Of a DNA stretch of 51,728 nucleotides, positions 8,217-16,449 are shown piece by piece. Position 1 is the first letter of the stretch. Every line of letters begins with the position of its first letter. This DNA comes from Flavobacterium taihuense (GTDB taxonomy: Bacteria; Bacteroidota; Bacteroidia; Flavobacteriales; Flavobacteriaceae). The stretch spans positions 1 through 51,728 of the forward strand of contig NZ_JAHWYN010000023.1 in the NCBI RefSeq assembly GCF_019351435.1. The letters run 5' to 3'. Made by a program: the position numbers and the translations under genes. The notes beneath the pieces were generated by a model. It was not told the origin of the DNA. It did not search any database and saw only the letters and a program-made list of their open reading frames with translations.

Positions 8217-9721
8217 ACAAAAGAGCCATAAATATTGTTTGGTTCAAACGAGACTTACGTTTAATAGACAACGTAGCGCTTTTTAATGCGCATCAGTCTG
8301 GATTACCTTTGTTATTGCTGTACTGTTTTGAACCTTTGGTAATGAATTATGATGATTCAGACATTCGGCACTGGAGATTTGTATATGAATCCATACAAGA
8401 TTTACAACACAACTTAAAAAGTTCAACTTCAAAAATATATATTTTTCACGAAGAAGCTTCGGTTGTTTTTAAAGCAATACAAGCCATTTACGATATAAAA
8501 ATTGTTTTCTCTCACCAAGAAATTGGGAATAAAATTACTTTTGATAGAGATCTGTTTTTGCAAAGTTATTTTCAAGAAAACAACATTAGTTGGGAAGAAT
8601 CTCAAATGCACGGTGTTATTCGTAAATTGAAATCGAGAATAGATTGGGACAAACGATGGGAAACAGTAATGAGGTCTGAACCCAAAATGATTACTATTGA
8701 CCATCTAAATTGTATCCTTTTAGATCCAAATGAATACGATGCCATAAAGGGAAATCCCCTAGACACTGAAATTACTACTCCAAATAAAAATTTTCAGCAA
8801 GGTGGAGAGAATTTAGCCTGGAGGTATCTGGATAGTTTTGTCAAAGTGCGCCATGTAAATTATAGCAAACACATATCAAAACCAGCATTAAGTCGCAAAG
8901 GTTGTAGCCGAATGTCTCCCTATCTAACGTACGGGAACATCAGTATGCGAATGATTTATCAATATACCAATCAGCATTACCAGAGTTCACCTAACAAAAG
9001 AGCAATGCTCAACTTTGTCTCGAGATTGCATTGGCATTGTCATTTTATACAAAAGTTTGAAGATGAATGTACTATGGAGTTTGAGAATATTAATAAAGCC
9101 TACAATCTTTTGGTCAAACCAAAAAACGAAACGTACATTAAAGCTTGGCAAGAAGGCAAAACTGGTGTTCCAATTGTTGATGCCTGTATGCGGTGTTTGG
9201 TAGCTACAGGATATATCAATTTCAGAATGCGAGCTATGGTGGTATCATTTTTTACTTTTAACTTATGGCAAGACTGGCGTGAACTTCATTTTCTTGCGAG
9301 GCAATTCTTGGACTATGAACCAGGCATTCATTATCCGCAAATACAAATGCAGTCGGGCACTACAGGAATCAATACCATTCGCATTTACAGTCCTATTAAA
9401 AATTCGGAAGAGCACGACCCTGAAGGAATATTCATTAAACAATGGTTGCCAGAACTAGCAGAAATTCCAGTTTCATTACTACACGAGCCTTGGAAAATGA
9501 ACGCTATAGAACAACAATTTTATAATTGTGAAATAGGGAAGGATTACCCAAATCCTATCGTAAATATAGAAGAATCCAGAAAATATGCCAGTGATATTGT
9601 ATGGAGTTTTCGAAAAAAAGAAGAAGTTAAAGAAGAAGGAAAACGAATTTTGAAAAAACATGTTTCGAATCCAAATTCCAAGAGAACCGTATTAAAAACA
9701 AAAAACAAAAAGAAAAAATGA
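8213..9721 (+). CDS. Photolyase/cryptochrome-family flavoprotein, divergent subgroup
   Basis: This 502-residue protein has an N-terminal photolyase alpha/beta domain (INIVWFKRDLRLIDNVALF) and a C-terminal FAD-binding helical domain. TGVPIVDACMRCLVATG and FRMRAMVVSF lie at about 320-345. Where classical photolyases have a QWQ-type FAD segment, this one reads QMQSGTTGINTIRIYSP, followed by SEEHDPEG. That separates it from the Cry-DASH and iron-sulfur paralogues in the same operon. The lesion repaired, or whether it is only a photoreceptor, cannot be decided here. The start is a TTG at 8213 overlapping the flavin reductase stop, exactly where the domain begins. A lysine-rich tail of about 40 residues ends the protein and overlaps the next gene by ATGA. 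Confidence 0.88.
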   Translation: MNKRAINIVWFKRDLRLIDNVALFNAHQSGLPLLLLYCFEPLVMNYDDSDIRHWRFVYESIQDLQHNLKSSTSKIYIFHEEASVVFKAIQAIYDIKIVFSHQEIGNKITFDRDLFLQSYFQENNISWEESQMHGVIRKLKSRIDWDKRWETVMRSEPKMITIDHLNCILLDPNEYDAIKGNPLDTEITTPNKNFQQGGENLAWRYLDSFVKVRHVNYSKHISKPALSRKGCSRMSPYLTYGNISMRMIYQYTNQHYQSSPNKRAMLNFVSRLHWHCHFIQKFEDECTMEFENINKAYNLLVKPKNETYIKAWQEGKTGVPIVDACMRCLVATGYINFRMRAMVVSFFTFNLWQDWRELHFLARQFLDYEPGIHYPQIQMQSGTTGINTIRIYSPIKNSEEHDPEGIFIKQWLPELAEIPVSLLHEPWKMNAIEQQFYNCEIGKDYPNPIVNIEESRKYASDIVWSFRKKEEVKEEGKRILKKHVSNPNSKRTVLKTKNKKKK

Positions 9722-10437
9722 GTATATTTTTGAAAGCAAACTGGGAACACATCATTATGGCCAATTATATAATTGATTCAAATTTACTCAACCCCTTTTT
9801 GCCAAAGGGAGTAGAATTGGATTTATTTGAAGGGAATGCCTACGTAAGTCTTGTTGGATTTATGTTCAAAAACACCAAGATTTTCAGTGTTCCAATTCCG
9901 CGTTTAGGAACTTTTGAGGAAATTAATTTAAGGTTCTATGTTGTTCGCAAAGAAAACAATCAAATCAAAAGAGGTGTGGTTTTTATAAACGAAACGATTC
10001 CTTATCCTATTGTTGCTTGGATGGCCAATAAATTGTACAAAGAACATTATACAGTAGTTCCTACCCGACATCAAATTCAAAAAAGGCTACATACAAACAA
10101 AGTAAATTTTGAATGGTTCTTGAATACCAAGTGGAATAGCATTTATGTGGAAGCCAAAAATGAAGCAAATCCAATGAAAGCGGGAAGTTTGGAACAGTTT
10201 ATTTACGAACATTATTATGGCTATACCAAAGTAAATGCGACTAAAACATTAGAATATAAACTACAGCACCTAAGCTGGAAAACATACGCAGTTTTGGATT
10301 ACTCAATTGATTGTGATTTTGAAGGTATGTATGGCAAATCCTTTTCTGTTTTGAAAAATTCGCAACCAGAAGCTGTTTTTATGGCAGAAGGTTCGTTAGT
10401 TAAAATTGAGTGGGAACGAACAGAATTAAAAGACTGA
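9718..10437 (+). CDS. YqjF-family (DUF2071) protein
   Basis: This 239-residue protein belongs to the YqjF/DUF2071 family, related in fold to acetoacetate decarboxylase. Recognisable blocks are ANWEHIIMANYIID, LLNPFLPKGVELDLFEGNAYVSLVGF, and INLRFYVVRK with a following RGVVFINE. The tail carries EHYYGYTK and FSVLKNSQPEAVFMAEGS. The start ATG overlaps the photolyase stop (ATGA at 9718-9721), indicating translational coupling. The biochemical function of the family is not established, but such genes recur in photolyase neighbourhoods of Bacteroidota. About 85 bp with no recognisable gene follows before the DUF2256 remnant. Confidence 0.85.
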   Translation: MSIFLKANWEHIIMANYIIDSNLLNPFLPKGVELDLFEGNAYVSLVGFMFKNTKIFSVPIPRLGTFEEINLRFYVVRKENNQIKRGVVFINETIPYPIVAWMANKLYKEHYTVVPTRHQIQKRLHTNKVNFEWFLNTKWNSIYVEAKNEANPMKAGSLEQFIYEHYYGYTKVNATKTLEYKLQHLSWKTYAVLDYSIDCDFEGMYGKSFSVLKNSQPEAVFMAEGSLVKIEWERTELKD

Positions 10438-10523
10438 ATATAAAATCCTATGGTCAATTTGCCGCAAAACACCAATCAAGATCAGGCGATACCTTATTTT
10501 AGAATTTTAAATAGTATTTATAT

Positions 10524-10674
10524 GTGAAAGGTAAAAAACCAAAACGTACCCATTAAAGTATGTGCGGTTTACAAAAAGCCTTTTGTATGGTGCAAAAAAT
10601 GAGAAAAAGTTTGAGATGAAGTTTAATACTGCAGTGACAAATGCAGAATGAATAAAATAATCTGCAGAAAACAA
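10524..10674 (+). pseudogene. Degraded DUF2256 gene (small Cys-rich photolyase-cluster partner)
   Basis: An N-terminal piece from GTG at 10524 reads VKGKKPKRTH. After a frameshift, the frame starting at 10549 reads PIKVCAVYKKPFVWCKK, stop, EKV, stop, DEV, stop, then YCSDKCRMNK. This is the DUF2256 pattern as I recall it (LP-KVC-VC-KPF-WRKKWEK-WDEVKYCSD-CR). Four lesions are visible: a zinc-type Cys changed to Tyr (TGC to TAC), Arg to Cys, and two Trp codons now TGA, plus Lys to TAA. Most are G:C to A:T changes. The third, fourth and fifth cysteine-like positions survive. The frame runs without a stop into the next photolyase gene, which creates a misleading upstream ATG at 10648. Confidence 0.8.
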
Positions 10675-12210
10675 ATGAAAAAGACTCTACGATTAATTCT
10701 TGGCGATCAACTCAACAGCAATCATTCTTGGTTCAAAACCGCTGATGATGCTATAACTTATGTCTTGATGGAAATCCGCTCCGAAACAGATTATGCCCAA
10801 CATCATATTCAGAAAATTGTGGGTTTCTTTGCTTCCATGCAAAATTTTGCCTCAGAATTACAATCTAACAATCACAACGTTATCTATGTTTATTTGAATG
10901 ATCCGACAAACTTACAGTCATTTGATAAAAATATTTTGGCTCTAATTGAAAAACATCATTTTAACAATTTTGAATTTCAAAAACCAGATGAATACCGATT
11001 GGACGAACTGCTGAAAAATTTCAGCAAAAAAATAGCTATACCAAGTACTATCGCCGATTCGGAACATTTTTTTTCTACAAGAGTAGAATTGAGCACTTTT
11101 TTTGAACGTAAAAAAACGTTTTTGATGGAAAGTTTCTATCATTACATGCGAAAAAAACACCATATTTTGATGGAAGGCGACAAGCCAATTAGCGGTAAAT
11201 GGAACTTTGATGGTGATAATCGAAAAAAACTACCCAAAAACCATAAACCAACGACTCCATTGGTGTTCAATAATAATGTGGTAGAAATTGTAGACGAAAT
11301 CAACCAAACCAATATTAAAACTATAGGAAATATTGACGCCAAAAACTTTGTTTGGCCCATTAACAGAGAACAATCGTTGCAATTATTAGATTTTTTCGCC
11401 ATCGAATGTTTGCCTTTATTTGGGAGCTATCAAGATGCGATGTCGCCCAATGAATGGTCCTTGTACCATGCCAGACTATCCTTTTCGATGAATATAAAAA
11501 TGATTTCACCTCAAGAAGTTATTGAAAGATGCATTGAGGAATGGCATAAACGACCAACCGAAATAGAATACCATCAATTGGAAGGATTTGTTAGGCAAAT
11601 TATTGGTTGGAGAGAATACATGCGAGGTATCTATTGGAATAAAATGCCCGAATACGCTTCAATGAATTATTTTGATCACGAAGCCAAACTACCAGATTGG
11701 TATTGGACAGGGAAAACCAAAATGAATTGTCTCAGAGACGCTATTCAACAATCTTTAGATTACAGTTATGCACACCACATTCAACGATTGATGATTACCG
11801 GCAATTTTGCCCTTTTAGCAGGCATACATCCAGATGAGGTAGATCGTTGGTATCTGGGTATTTATATTGATGCAATTCAATGGGTTGAAATTACCAATAC
11901 CCGAGGCATGAGCCAGTTTGCAGATGGAGGAATAGTAGGTACAAAACCCTATGTGAGTTCTGCAAATTATATTGATAAAATGAGTCATTATTGTGGGTCT
12001 TGTTTTTATAAAAAAGCACTAAAAACAGGAGACAAAGCCTGTCCGTTTAATAGCTTATATTGGAATTTCTATGATAAAAACGAAGGGAAATTAGGCAAAA
12101 ACCCACGAATTGGCATGATGTATAATCTTTGGAGAAAAATGAAAGTCGAAACTAAATCTGAAATACTTGAACAAGCCGATTACTATTTGAAAAATATAAA
12201 TGAGTTATGA
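10675..12210 (+). CDS. Iron-sulfur bacterial photolyase/cryptochrome (FeS-BCP, 6-4 photolyase PhrB type)
   Basis: This 511-residue protein starts MKKTLRLILGDQLN, typical of the FeS-BCP class. The FAD-domain hallmarks GFVRQIIGWREYMRGIYW and HHIQRLMITGNFALLAG are present. Four cysteines at 352, 440, 443 and 456 (the last three in HYCGSCFYKK and KACPFN) fit the [4Fe-4S] ligands. They have the same spacing as C350, C438, C441 and C454 of Agrobacterium PhrB, a 6-4 photolyase. It most likely repairs 6-4 photoproducts in a light-dependent way. I chose ATG 10675 because the longer frame from 10648 begins inside the tail of a degraded DUF2256 gene. It overlaps the Cry-DASH gene by ATGA. Confidence 0.93.
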   Translation: MKKTLRLILGDQLNSNHSWFKTADDAITYVLMEIRSETDYAQHHIQKIVGFFASMQNFASELQSNNHNVIYVYLNDPTNLQSFDKNILALIEKHHFNNFEFQKPDEYRLDELLKNFSKKIAIPSTIADSEHFFSTRVELSTFFERKKTFLMESFYHYMRKKHHILMEGDKPISGKWNFDGDNRKKLPKNHKPTTPLVFNNNVVEIVDEINQTNIKTIGNIDAKNFVWPINREQSLQLLDFFAIECLPLFGSYQDAMSPNEWSLYHARLSFSMNIKMISPQEVIERCIEEWHKRPTEIEYHQLEGFVRQIIGWREYMRGIYWNKMPEYASMNYFDHEAKLPDWYWTGKTKMNCLRDAIQQSLDYSYAHHIQRLMITGNFALLAGIHPDEVDRWYLGIYIDAIQWVEITNTRGMSQFADGGIVGTKPYVSSANYIDKMSHYCGSCFYKKALKTGDKACPFNSLYWNFYDKNEGKLGKNPRIGMMYNLWRKMKVETKSEILEQADYYLKNINEL

Positions 12211-13505
12211 TGGAAACAGCTGTAGTTTGGTTCAAAACCGACCTGAGAATATCCGATAATGAGACTCTTTTAAAAGCAATTGAACAAAGTGATCAGATTA
12301 TTCCAGTTTATTGCTTTGATGATGCTCATTTTGAATGTACTAAATATGGATTTAAAAAAACAGGGAGTATTAGAGCACAATTTTTATTAGAATCATTAAG
12401 AGATTTGGATGAAAATCTACGGAATATCGGTTCTGGTTTATTAATTGTAAAAGGAAAACCAGAGATTGAAATTCCTAAAATAGCAAAACAATTTAGTGCG
12501 CAAAAAGTCTTTTCAAAACGAGAAGTTGCATTTGAGGAACTACAAACAGAAAAGCTAGTTCAAGAAGAGTTGCTTAAAGTTAATTGTGAATTAGAGACTT
12601 TTTGTACCAGTACTTTATATAATACTGAAGACTTGCCTTTTACTCTAAAAACCATTCCAGATGTTTTTACCAACTTTAGAAAAAAAACAGAAAATGAGGC
12701 CAAGATACGAACGAAATTTAAACCTCCTGAAACGATTAAATCTCCTACGATTCCTGCATTAAAATTACCAAGTTTGGAAGAATTAGGACTAGAACCTATA
12801 TCAATTGATTCTCGGGCAGCAATTCAATTTAAAGGAGGCGAGACTGAAGCTGATAAAAGATTAATGCATTATTTTTTTGAAACAAAGTTATTGTCTACCT
12901 ACAAAGAAACTAGAAATGGAATGGTAGGTGCTGATTATTCATCAAAATTTTCTCCTTGGTTGGCACTGGGATGTATTTCTCCAAGAACTATTTATCATGA
13001 AATCAAAAACTACGAAAAAGAATATGGTGCAAATGAATCCACGTATTGGCTGGTTTTTGAATTACTCTGGCGCGACTTTTTTAGAATTATGTTCAAAAAA
13101 TACCAAACCAAGTTTTTCTTATATTCCGGAATTCAAACCAAGAAGGAAAACTCAAAATCACTAAATGAAAGCTTGCTATGGAGCTGGATAAACGGAACAA
13201 CAAAATCTGATTTTATCAATGCTAATATGTTAGAATTAAAGCAAACTGGTTTTATGAGCAATCGCGGAAGACAAAATGTAGCCAGTTATTTTTGCAACGA
13301 ACTCAACATGGATTGGAGAATCGGAGCTGCCTATTTTGAACAAGAGCTCATAGATTATGATGTTTGCAGCAATTGGGGAAATTGGGCTTATCTTGCAGGC
13401 GTTGGCAATGACCCAAGAGGACATCGGTATTTTAATATCGAAAAACAAGCTGCCGATTACGACAAACAAATGGAATTTAGAAATTTGTGGTTGACGAACA
13501 AATGA
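12207..13505 (+). CDS. Cry-DASH cryptochrome
   Basis: This 432-residue protein belongs to the Cry-DASH branch. It has the N-terminal Rossmann-like domain (TAVVWFKTDLRISDNETL, VYCFDD, FKKTGSIRAQFLLESL) and the FAD domain. DASH signatures include YKETRNGMVGADYSSKFSPW, TYWLVFELLWRDFFR, TGFMSNRGRQNVASY and the C-terminal DYDVCSNWGNWAYLAGVG followed by DPRGHRYFN. Cry-DASH proteins repair CPDs in single-stranded DNA or loops and may also signal. It is the last gene of the operon; its ATG overlaps the stop of the FeS photolyase gene. A second ATG follows one codon later and is an equally possible start. Confidence 0.95.
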   Translation: MMETAVVWFKTDLRISDNETLLKAIEQSDQIIPVYCFDDAHFECTKYGFKKTGSIRAQFLLESLRDLDENLRNIGSGLLIVKGKPEIEIPKIAKQFSAQKVFSKREVAFEELQTEKLVQEELLKVNCELETFCTSTLYNTEDLPFTLKTIPDVFTNFRKKTENEAKIRTKFKPPETIKSPTIPALKLPSLEELGLEPISIDSRAAIQFKGGETEADKRLMHYFFETKLLSTYKETRNGMVGADYSSKFSPWLALGCISPRTIYHEIKNYEKEYGANESTYWLVFELLWRDFFRIMFKKYQTKFFLYSGIQTKKENSKSLNESLLWSWINGTTKSDFINANMLELKQTGFMSNRGRQNVASYFCNELNMDWRIGAAYFEQELIDYDVCSNWGNWAYLAGVGNDPRGHRYFNIEKQAADYDKQMEFRNLWLTNK

Positions 13506-13528
13506 TTTATTTTACTAAACTTAGATAA

Positions 13529-14242
13529 TTAGACATGAATAATCTCTTCCTCAATTAACAAATCTTCTCGTCGAAGGCGGAGGAAAATCTGAGCTACGGC
13601 AATAGTGTCTTTTTCGCAATAGGTTACAATGCGGTCAATGTCTTTGTCTACATAAAAAACATGCCCCACCTGACTGCCGTTAATATCGCCTTTTGGGGAT
13701 GGAATTCCGAGTACTTTACACATTAATTTTAAGGAAGTAAAATGTTTGTAATCGCCAAATTTCCATAATTCTAATGTATCCAAATGTGGGATTTCCCAAG
13801 GTTTCTTGCCGAATAAATTCAGTTTGTTGGGAATAGCTATTTGATTGATAATCATTCGACGGGCGAGAAATGGAATGTCAAATTCTTTGGCATTGTGCCC
13901 GCACAAAACGTGTTGCGGTTGGTTGAAGTGATTGTTTACTAAATTATTGAAGTCATTAAGAATTTTCTTTTCATCTCCAAAAAAGGAAGTCACTCTAAAA
14001 TTTCGAATATCGCCTTTGATTGTAAAATACCCGACCGAAATGCAAACGATTTTGCCAAACTCAGCCCAAATTCCGGCGCGGTCATAGAATTCTTCTCCAG
14101 AAAACTCGTCTTTGCGTTGGTACAATGTTTTTTGTTCCCAAAGCGATTGCATTTCGGAATCGAGTGAATTGAAGTTTTCTTCTTCTGGAACGGTTTCTAT
14201 ATCCAGGAAGAGTATGTTGTTGAGGTTTATTTTTTCAATCAT
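13529..14242 (-). CDS. DEDDy-type 3'-5' exonuclease (PolB/RNase H-like fold)
   Basis: This 237-residue predicted 3'-5' exonuclease shows motif Exo I as FLDIET (D14, E16) and Exo II as GHNAKEFDIPFLARRM. Exo III is YCEKDTIAVAQIFLRL, where a Tyr precedes the Asp as in the DEDDy subclass. It resembles the stand-alone predicted polysaccharide-operon-free PolB-like exonucleases of Bacteroidota and has no polymerase domain. A role in DNA repair or processing is likely but the substrate is unknown. It is convergent with the photolyase operon and lies just downstream of the ogt-like gene on the same strand (50-bp gap), so the two may be co-transcribed. Confidence 0.82.
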   Translation of the reverse strand: MIEKINLNNILFLDIETVPEEENFNSLDSEMQSLWEQKTLYQRKDEFSGEEFYDRAGIWAEFGKIVCISVGYFTIKGDIRNFRVTSFFGDEKKILNDFNNLVNNHFNQPQHVLCGHNAKEFDIPFLARRMIINQIAIPNKLNLFGKKPWEIPHLDTLELWKFGDYKHFTSLKLMCKVLGIPSPKGDINGSQVGHVFYVDKDIDRIVTYCEKDTIAVAQIFLRLRREDLLIEEEIIHV

Positions 14243-14291
14243 CTTTTATAAGTTTTGCAAAACGAATATAAGAAATTTATTCAATAAATCC

Positions 14292-14762
14292 TTAAAACAA
14301 ACTTTGTTGTGTAGTAGGATTCTCGTGTTCCAACAACCATTTTTTGCGCCATAATCCTCCTGCGTAACCCGTGAGGGAACCGTCTGTGCCAATGACCCTG
14401 TGACAAGGAACAACAATCCAAAGCGGGTTTTTTCCGTTGGCGGAAGCTACGGCTCGAATGGCTTTTACATCTCCCAAAATTTTGGACTGTTCCAGATATG
14501 TTCTGGTTTTCCCAAATGGAATTTCGAGTAAGGCATTCCAGACTTTTTGTTGGAATTCGGTTCCTTTTGGATTGAGTTTGAAATCAAAATCGGTTCGTTT
14601 TCCTTCGAAATAATCGTTAAGTTGTGTAACGGCTTCTTGCAAAACAGTCGGAATGTCTGCCGAAAGAATTCCTTCATCCGAAACAGAAATTACTGATATA
14701 CCATTTTCATCTCCCATAATTGTGGCAATTCCCAAAGGGGTTTTGATATAAACTGTTTCCAT
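14292..14762 (-). CDS. ogt: Methylated-DNA-protein-cysteine methyltransferase
   Basis: This 156-residue Ogt-type suicide alkyltransferase removes methyl groups from O6-methylguanine. The active-site motif is IVVPCHRVIG, followed by the DNA-binding and C-terminal block LTGYAGGLWRKKWLLEHE. The upstream helix KGTEFQQKVWNALLEIPFGKTRTY is also typical. The ATG at 14762 (METVYIKTPLG) is preferred over a frame extension to 14795 that would add 11 residues not part of the family. Together with the exonuclease downstream and the photolyases nearby, this makes a local concentration of DNA-repair genes. Confidence 0.93.
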   Translation of the reverse strand: METVYIKTPLGIATIMGDENGISVISVSDEGILSADIPTVLQEAVTQLNDYFEGKRTDFDFKLNPKGTEFQQKVWNALLEIPFGKTRTYLEQSKILGDVKAIRAVASANGKNPLWIVVPCHRVIGTDGSLTGYAGGLWRKKWLLEHENPTTQQSLF

Positions 14763-14794
14763 AATTTTGAATAAATTGAACTGCAAAGTACACA

Positions 14795-14822
14795 CCCGAG
14801 CGAAGGCGAACTGACGAAGTAA
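14795..14822 (+). repeat. 28-bp CCCGAGCGA repeat, divergent copy
   Basis: This segment begins CCCGAGCGA and shares 23 of 28 positions with the copy inside hemF (16877-16904, opposite strand). It lies in the gap upstream of the ogt gene. Other copies in this window are at 20231-20258 and inside hemF. Confidence 0.6.
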
Positions 14823-14889
14823 AGTTATTGCAAAGTTTGCAAAGAATTTTAAAAGGATGAAAATAAAAAAACCACTCGTTTACACCAAT

Positions 14890-15055
14890 GGTTCTTGTTT
14901 TTTAGCCCTGATGAGAATGGAAAGCCTCGATGGAATAAATCAATTTTTTCTTGTGTTACAAGAGCGACCAACGGAAGCTCCTTGTGGCACAGTAGAAAAA
15001 ACGATTTATGACGGAGAGCTTGTAATGGACAGCAGGAAACAGCTCCGTCCTAAAA
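14890..15055 (+). repeat. Flavobacterial intergenic repeat element (TTTAGCCCTGAT ... GCAGGAAACAGCTCC)
   Basis: The stretch starts TTTTTAGCCCTGATGAGA and ends GGACAGCAGGAAACAGCTCC. From memory, elements with these two ends and a variable middle are scattered in intergenic regions of flavobacteria. A second, shorter element with a similar left end (CAGCCCCGATGGAAGG) occurs at 20279. A 78-codon open frame crosses it (14857-15093) but shows no protein-like composition or family resemblance and runs into the cytochrome gene on the other strand, so I treat it as non-coding. The function is unknown. Confidence 0.55.
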
Positions 15056-15060
15056 CTAAT

Positions 15061-15450
15061 TTATTTCAAATTGAAATAAATATAAGCTTCTAATGCTTGT
15101 AATTCTTCGTCTGACATTTCCTCGGTAATCGCAAAATTAGTTTTCATTACTTCGTACTGGTTTGGGTCTACAATAGGTTCGCCGTCACCTTTTAAAAATG
15201 CGACCATATCAGCATTTTTATCTTTGTAGATCTTCGCAATGTCGTGCAGACTAGGTCCAATAAGCTTTTTGTCGGGCAAGTGACACGCGATGCAATTTCC
15301 TTTGTTTTCGAAAATTTCCTTTCCAACAATTTCAGGAGATTTAATGGTTGTAGAATCTGCTGTTTGTTGAGGCTTTCCGAAAGGTTCCTGGCTCTCTTTT
15401 TTACAACTAACCAAAACTAAGAGCGTAAAAATAATTAATAGCTTTTGCAT
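15061..15450 (-). CDS. Monoheme cytochrome c lipoprotein
   Basis: This 129-residue protein has a lipoprotein signal peptide (lipobox LVSC, Cys16) and one c-type heme site CIACH at 53-57. A distal Met is probably in VMKTNF or EEMSDEE. The fold is that of small class I cytochromes c (GPSLHDIAKIYK helix region, DEELQALEAYIYF at the end). It would be anchored in the envelope, facing the periplasm, and carry electrons. Its start lies only 3 bp from the hemB stop, so it is likely the last gene of the heme operon and receives heme made by its neighbours. Confidence 0.9.
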   Translation of the reverse strand: MQKLLIIFTLLVLVSCKKESQEPFGKPQQTADSTTIKSPEIVGKEIFENKGNCIACHLPDKKLIGPSLHDIAKIYKDKNADMVAFLKGDGEPIVDPNQYEVMKTNFAITEEMSDEELQALEAYIYFNLK

Positions 15451-15453
15451 ATT

Positions 15454-16449
15454 TTATTTATTTAAAAGTATAGCGGCTTCTTTGGCAAAATAAGTCGAAA
15501 TTAGACTGGCCCCTGCCCGTTTGATACACATTAATTGTTCCATCATTATTTTGTCATGATCCAGCCACCCTCTTTCGGCAGCAGCTTTAATCATGGCATA
15601 TTCACCCGATACGTGGAAAACGGTTACAGGGACATTTACGGCATTTTTTACTTCTCGAACGATGTCCAAATAGGCAATTCCAGGTTTTACCATTACCATA
15701 TCGGCTCCTTCTTCGACATCTGATAAAGCTTCTTTGATGGCTTCGATGCGATTGGCATAATCCATTTGATAGGTTTTCTTGTCTTTGGGAACGGCGACAT
15801 TAGATTCTTTTGGAGCGCTGTCTAACGCATCGCGGAAAGGTCCGTAAAAGGCCGAAGCATATTTGGCCGAATAACTCATGATTCCCACATGATGAAATCC
15901 TGCTGCGTCCAATCCTTCACGCAAACGCAAAACGCGTCCGTCCATCATGTCTGATGGTGCTACAAAATCGGCTCCCGCTTGTGCGTGTGAAACAGCCATT
16001 TTCACCAAAGCTGCAACGGTAGAATCGTTTTCGACATCACCATTAGCAATGATTCCGTCGTGACCATAGATAGAATACGGATCTAAAGCCACATCGGGCA
16101 TTACAATCATTTCCGGGCAAGACGCTTTGATGGCGCGAATAGCTTGTTGCATTAATCCGTTTGGACTCCAAGCTTCAACACCTTCATTGTCTTTTAAATC
16201 TTCGCTCACTTTTACATAAATATTGACTGCACGAATTCCTAAAGCGTAAATTTCTTTAACTTCTTTTACCGTCAAATCAATCGAACGACGAAAGATTCCC
16301 GGCATAGAAGGGATAACTACTTCTATGTTTTCACCTTCGGCAATAAACATCGGGAACATAAAGTCGGTTGGACTTAATGTAGTTTCACGAACTAATGAAC
16401 GAATGGATTCGTTAACACGTAATCTTCTACCTCTTTGTAATGGGAACAT
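15454..16449 (-). CDS. hemB: Porphobilinogen synthase (delta-aminolevulinate dehydratase)
   Basis: This 331-residue HemB condenses two 5-aminolevulinate molecules to porphobilinogen. The two Schiff-base lysine regions are visible as YSAKYASAFYGPFRDA and MVKPGIAYLDIV. The metal-site loop reads DVALDPYSIYGHDG, lacking the three cysteines of zinc-dependent enzymes, so this is the Mg/alkali-ion type. The N-terminal RRLRVNESIRSLVRETTL arm is typical of the octameric enzyme. It is downstream of hemF on the same strand with a 94-bp gap filled by AT-rich repeat-like sequence, and is followed 3 bp later by the cytochrome c gene. Confidence 0.97.
   Translation of the reverse strand: MFPLQRGRRLRVNESIRSLVRETTLSPTDFMFPMFIAEGENIEVVIPSMPGIFRRSIDLTVKEVKEIYALGIRAVNIYVKVSEDLKDNEGVEAWSPNGLMQQAIRAIKASCPEMIVMPDVALDPYSIYGHDGIIANGDVENDSTVAALVKMAVSHAQAGADFVAPSDMMDGRVLRLREGLDAAGFHHVGIMSYSAKYASAFYGPFRDALDSAPKESNVAVPKDKKTYQMDYANRIEAIKEALSDVEEGADMVMVKPGIAYLDIVREVKNAVNVPVTVFHVSGEYAMIKAAAERGWLDHDKIMMEQLMCIKRAGASLISTYFAKEAAILLNK

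Noticed and set aside
10648..10674. ATG at 10648 as start of the FeS photolyase
   Set aside because: These nine codons are the tail of the degraded DUF2256 gene; family members begin at MKKTLRLILGDQL.
14857..15093. 78-codon plus-strand open frame
   Set aside because: It runs through an intergenic repeat element and into the cytochrome gene on the opposite strand. It has no family resemblance, so it is treated as non-coding.
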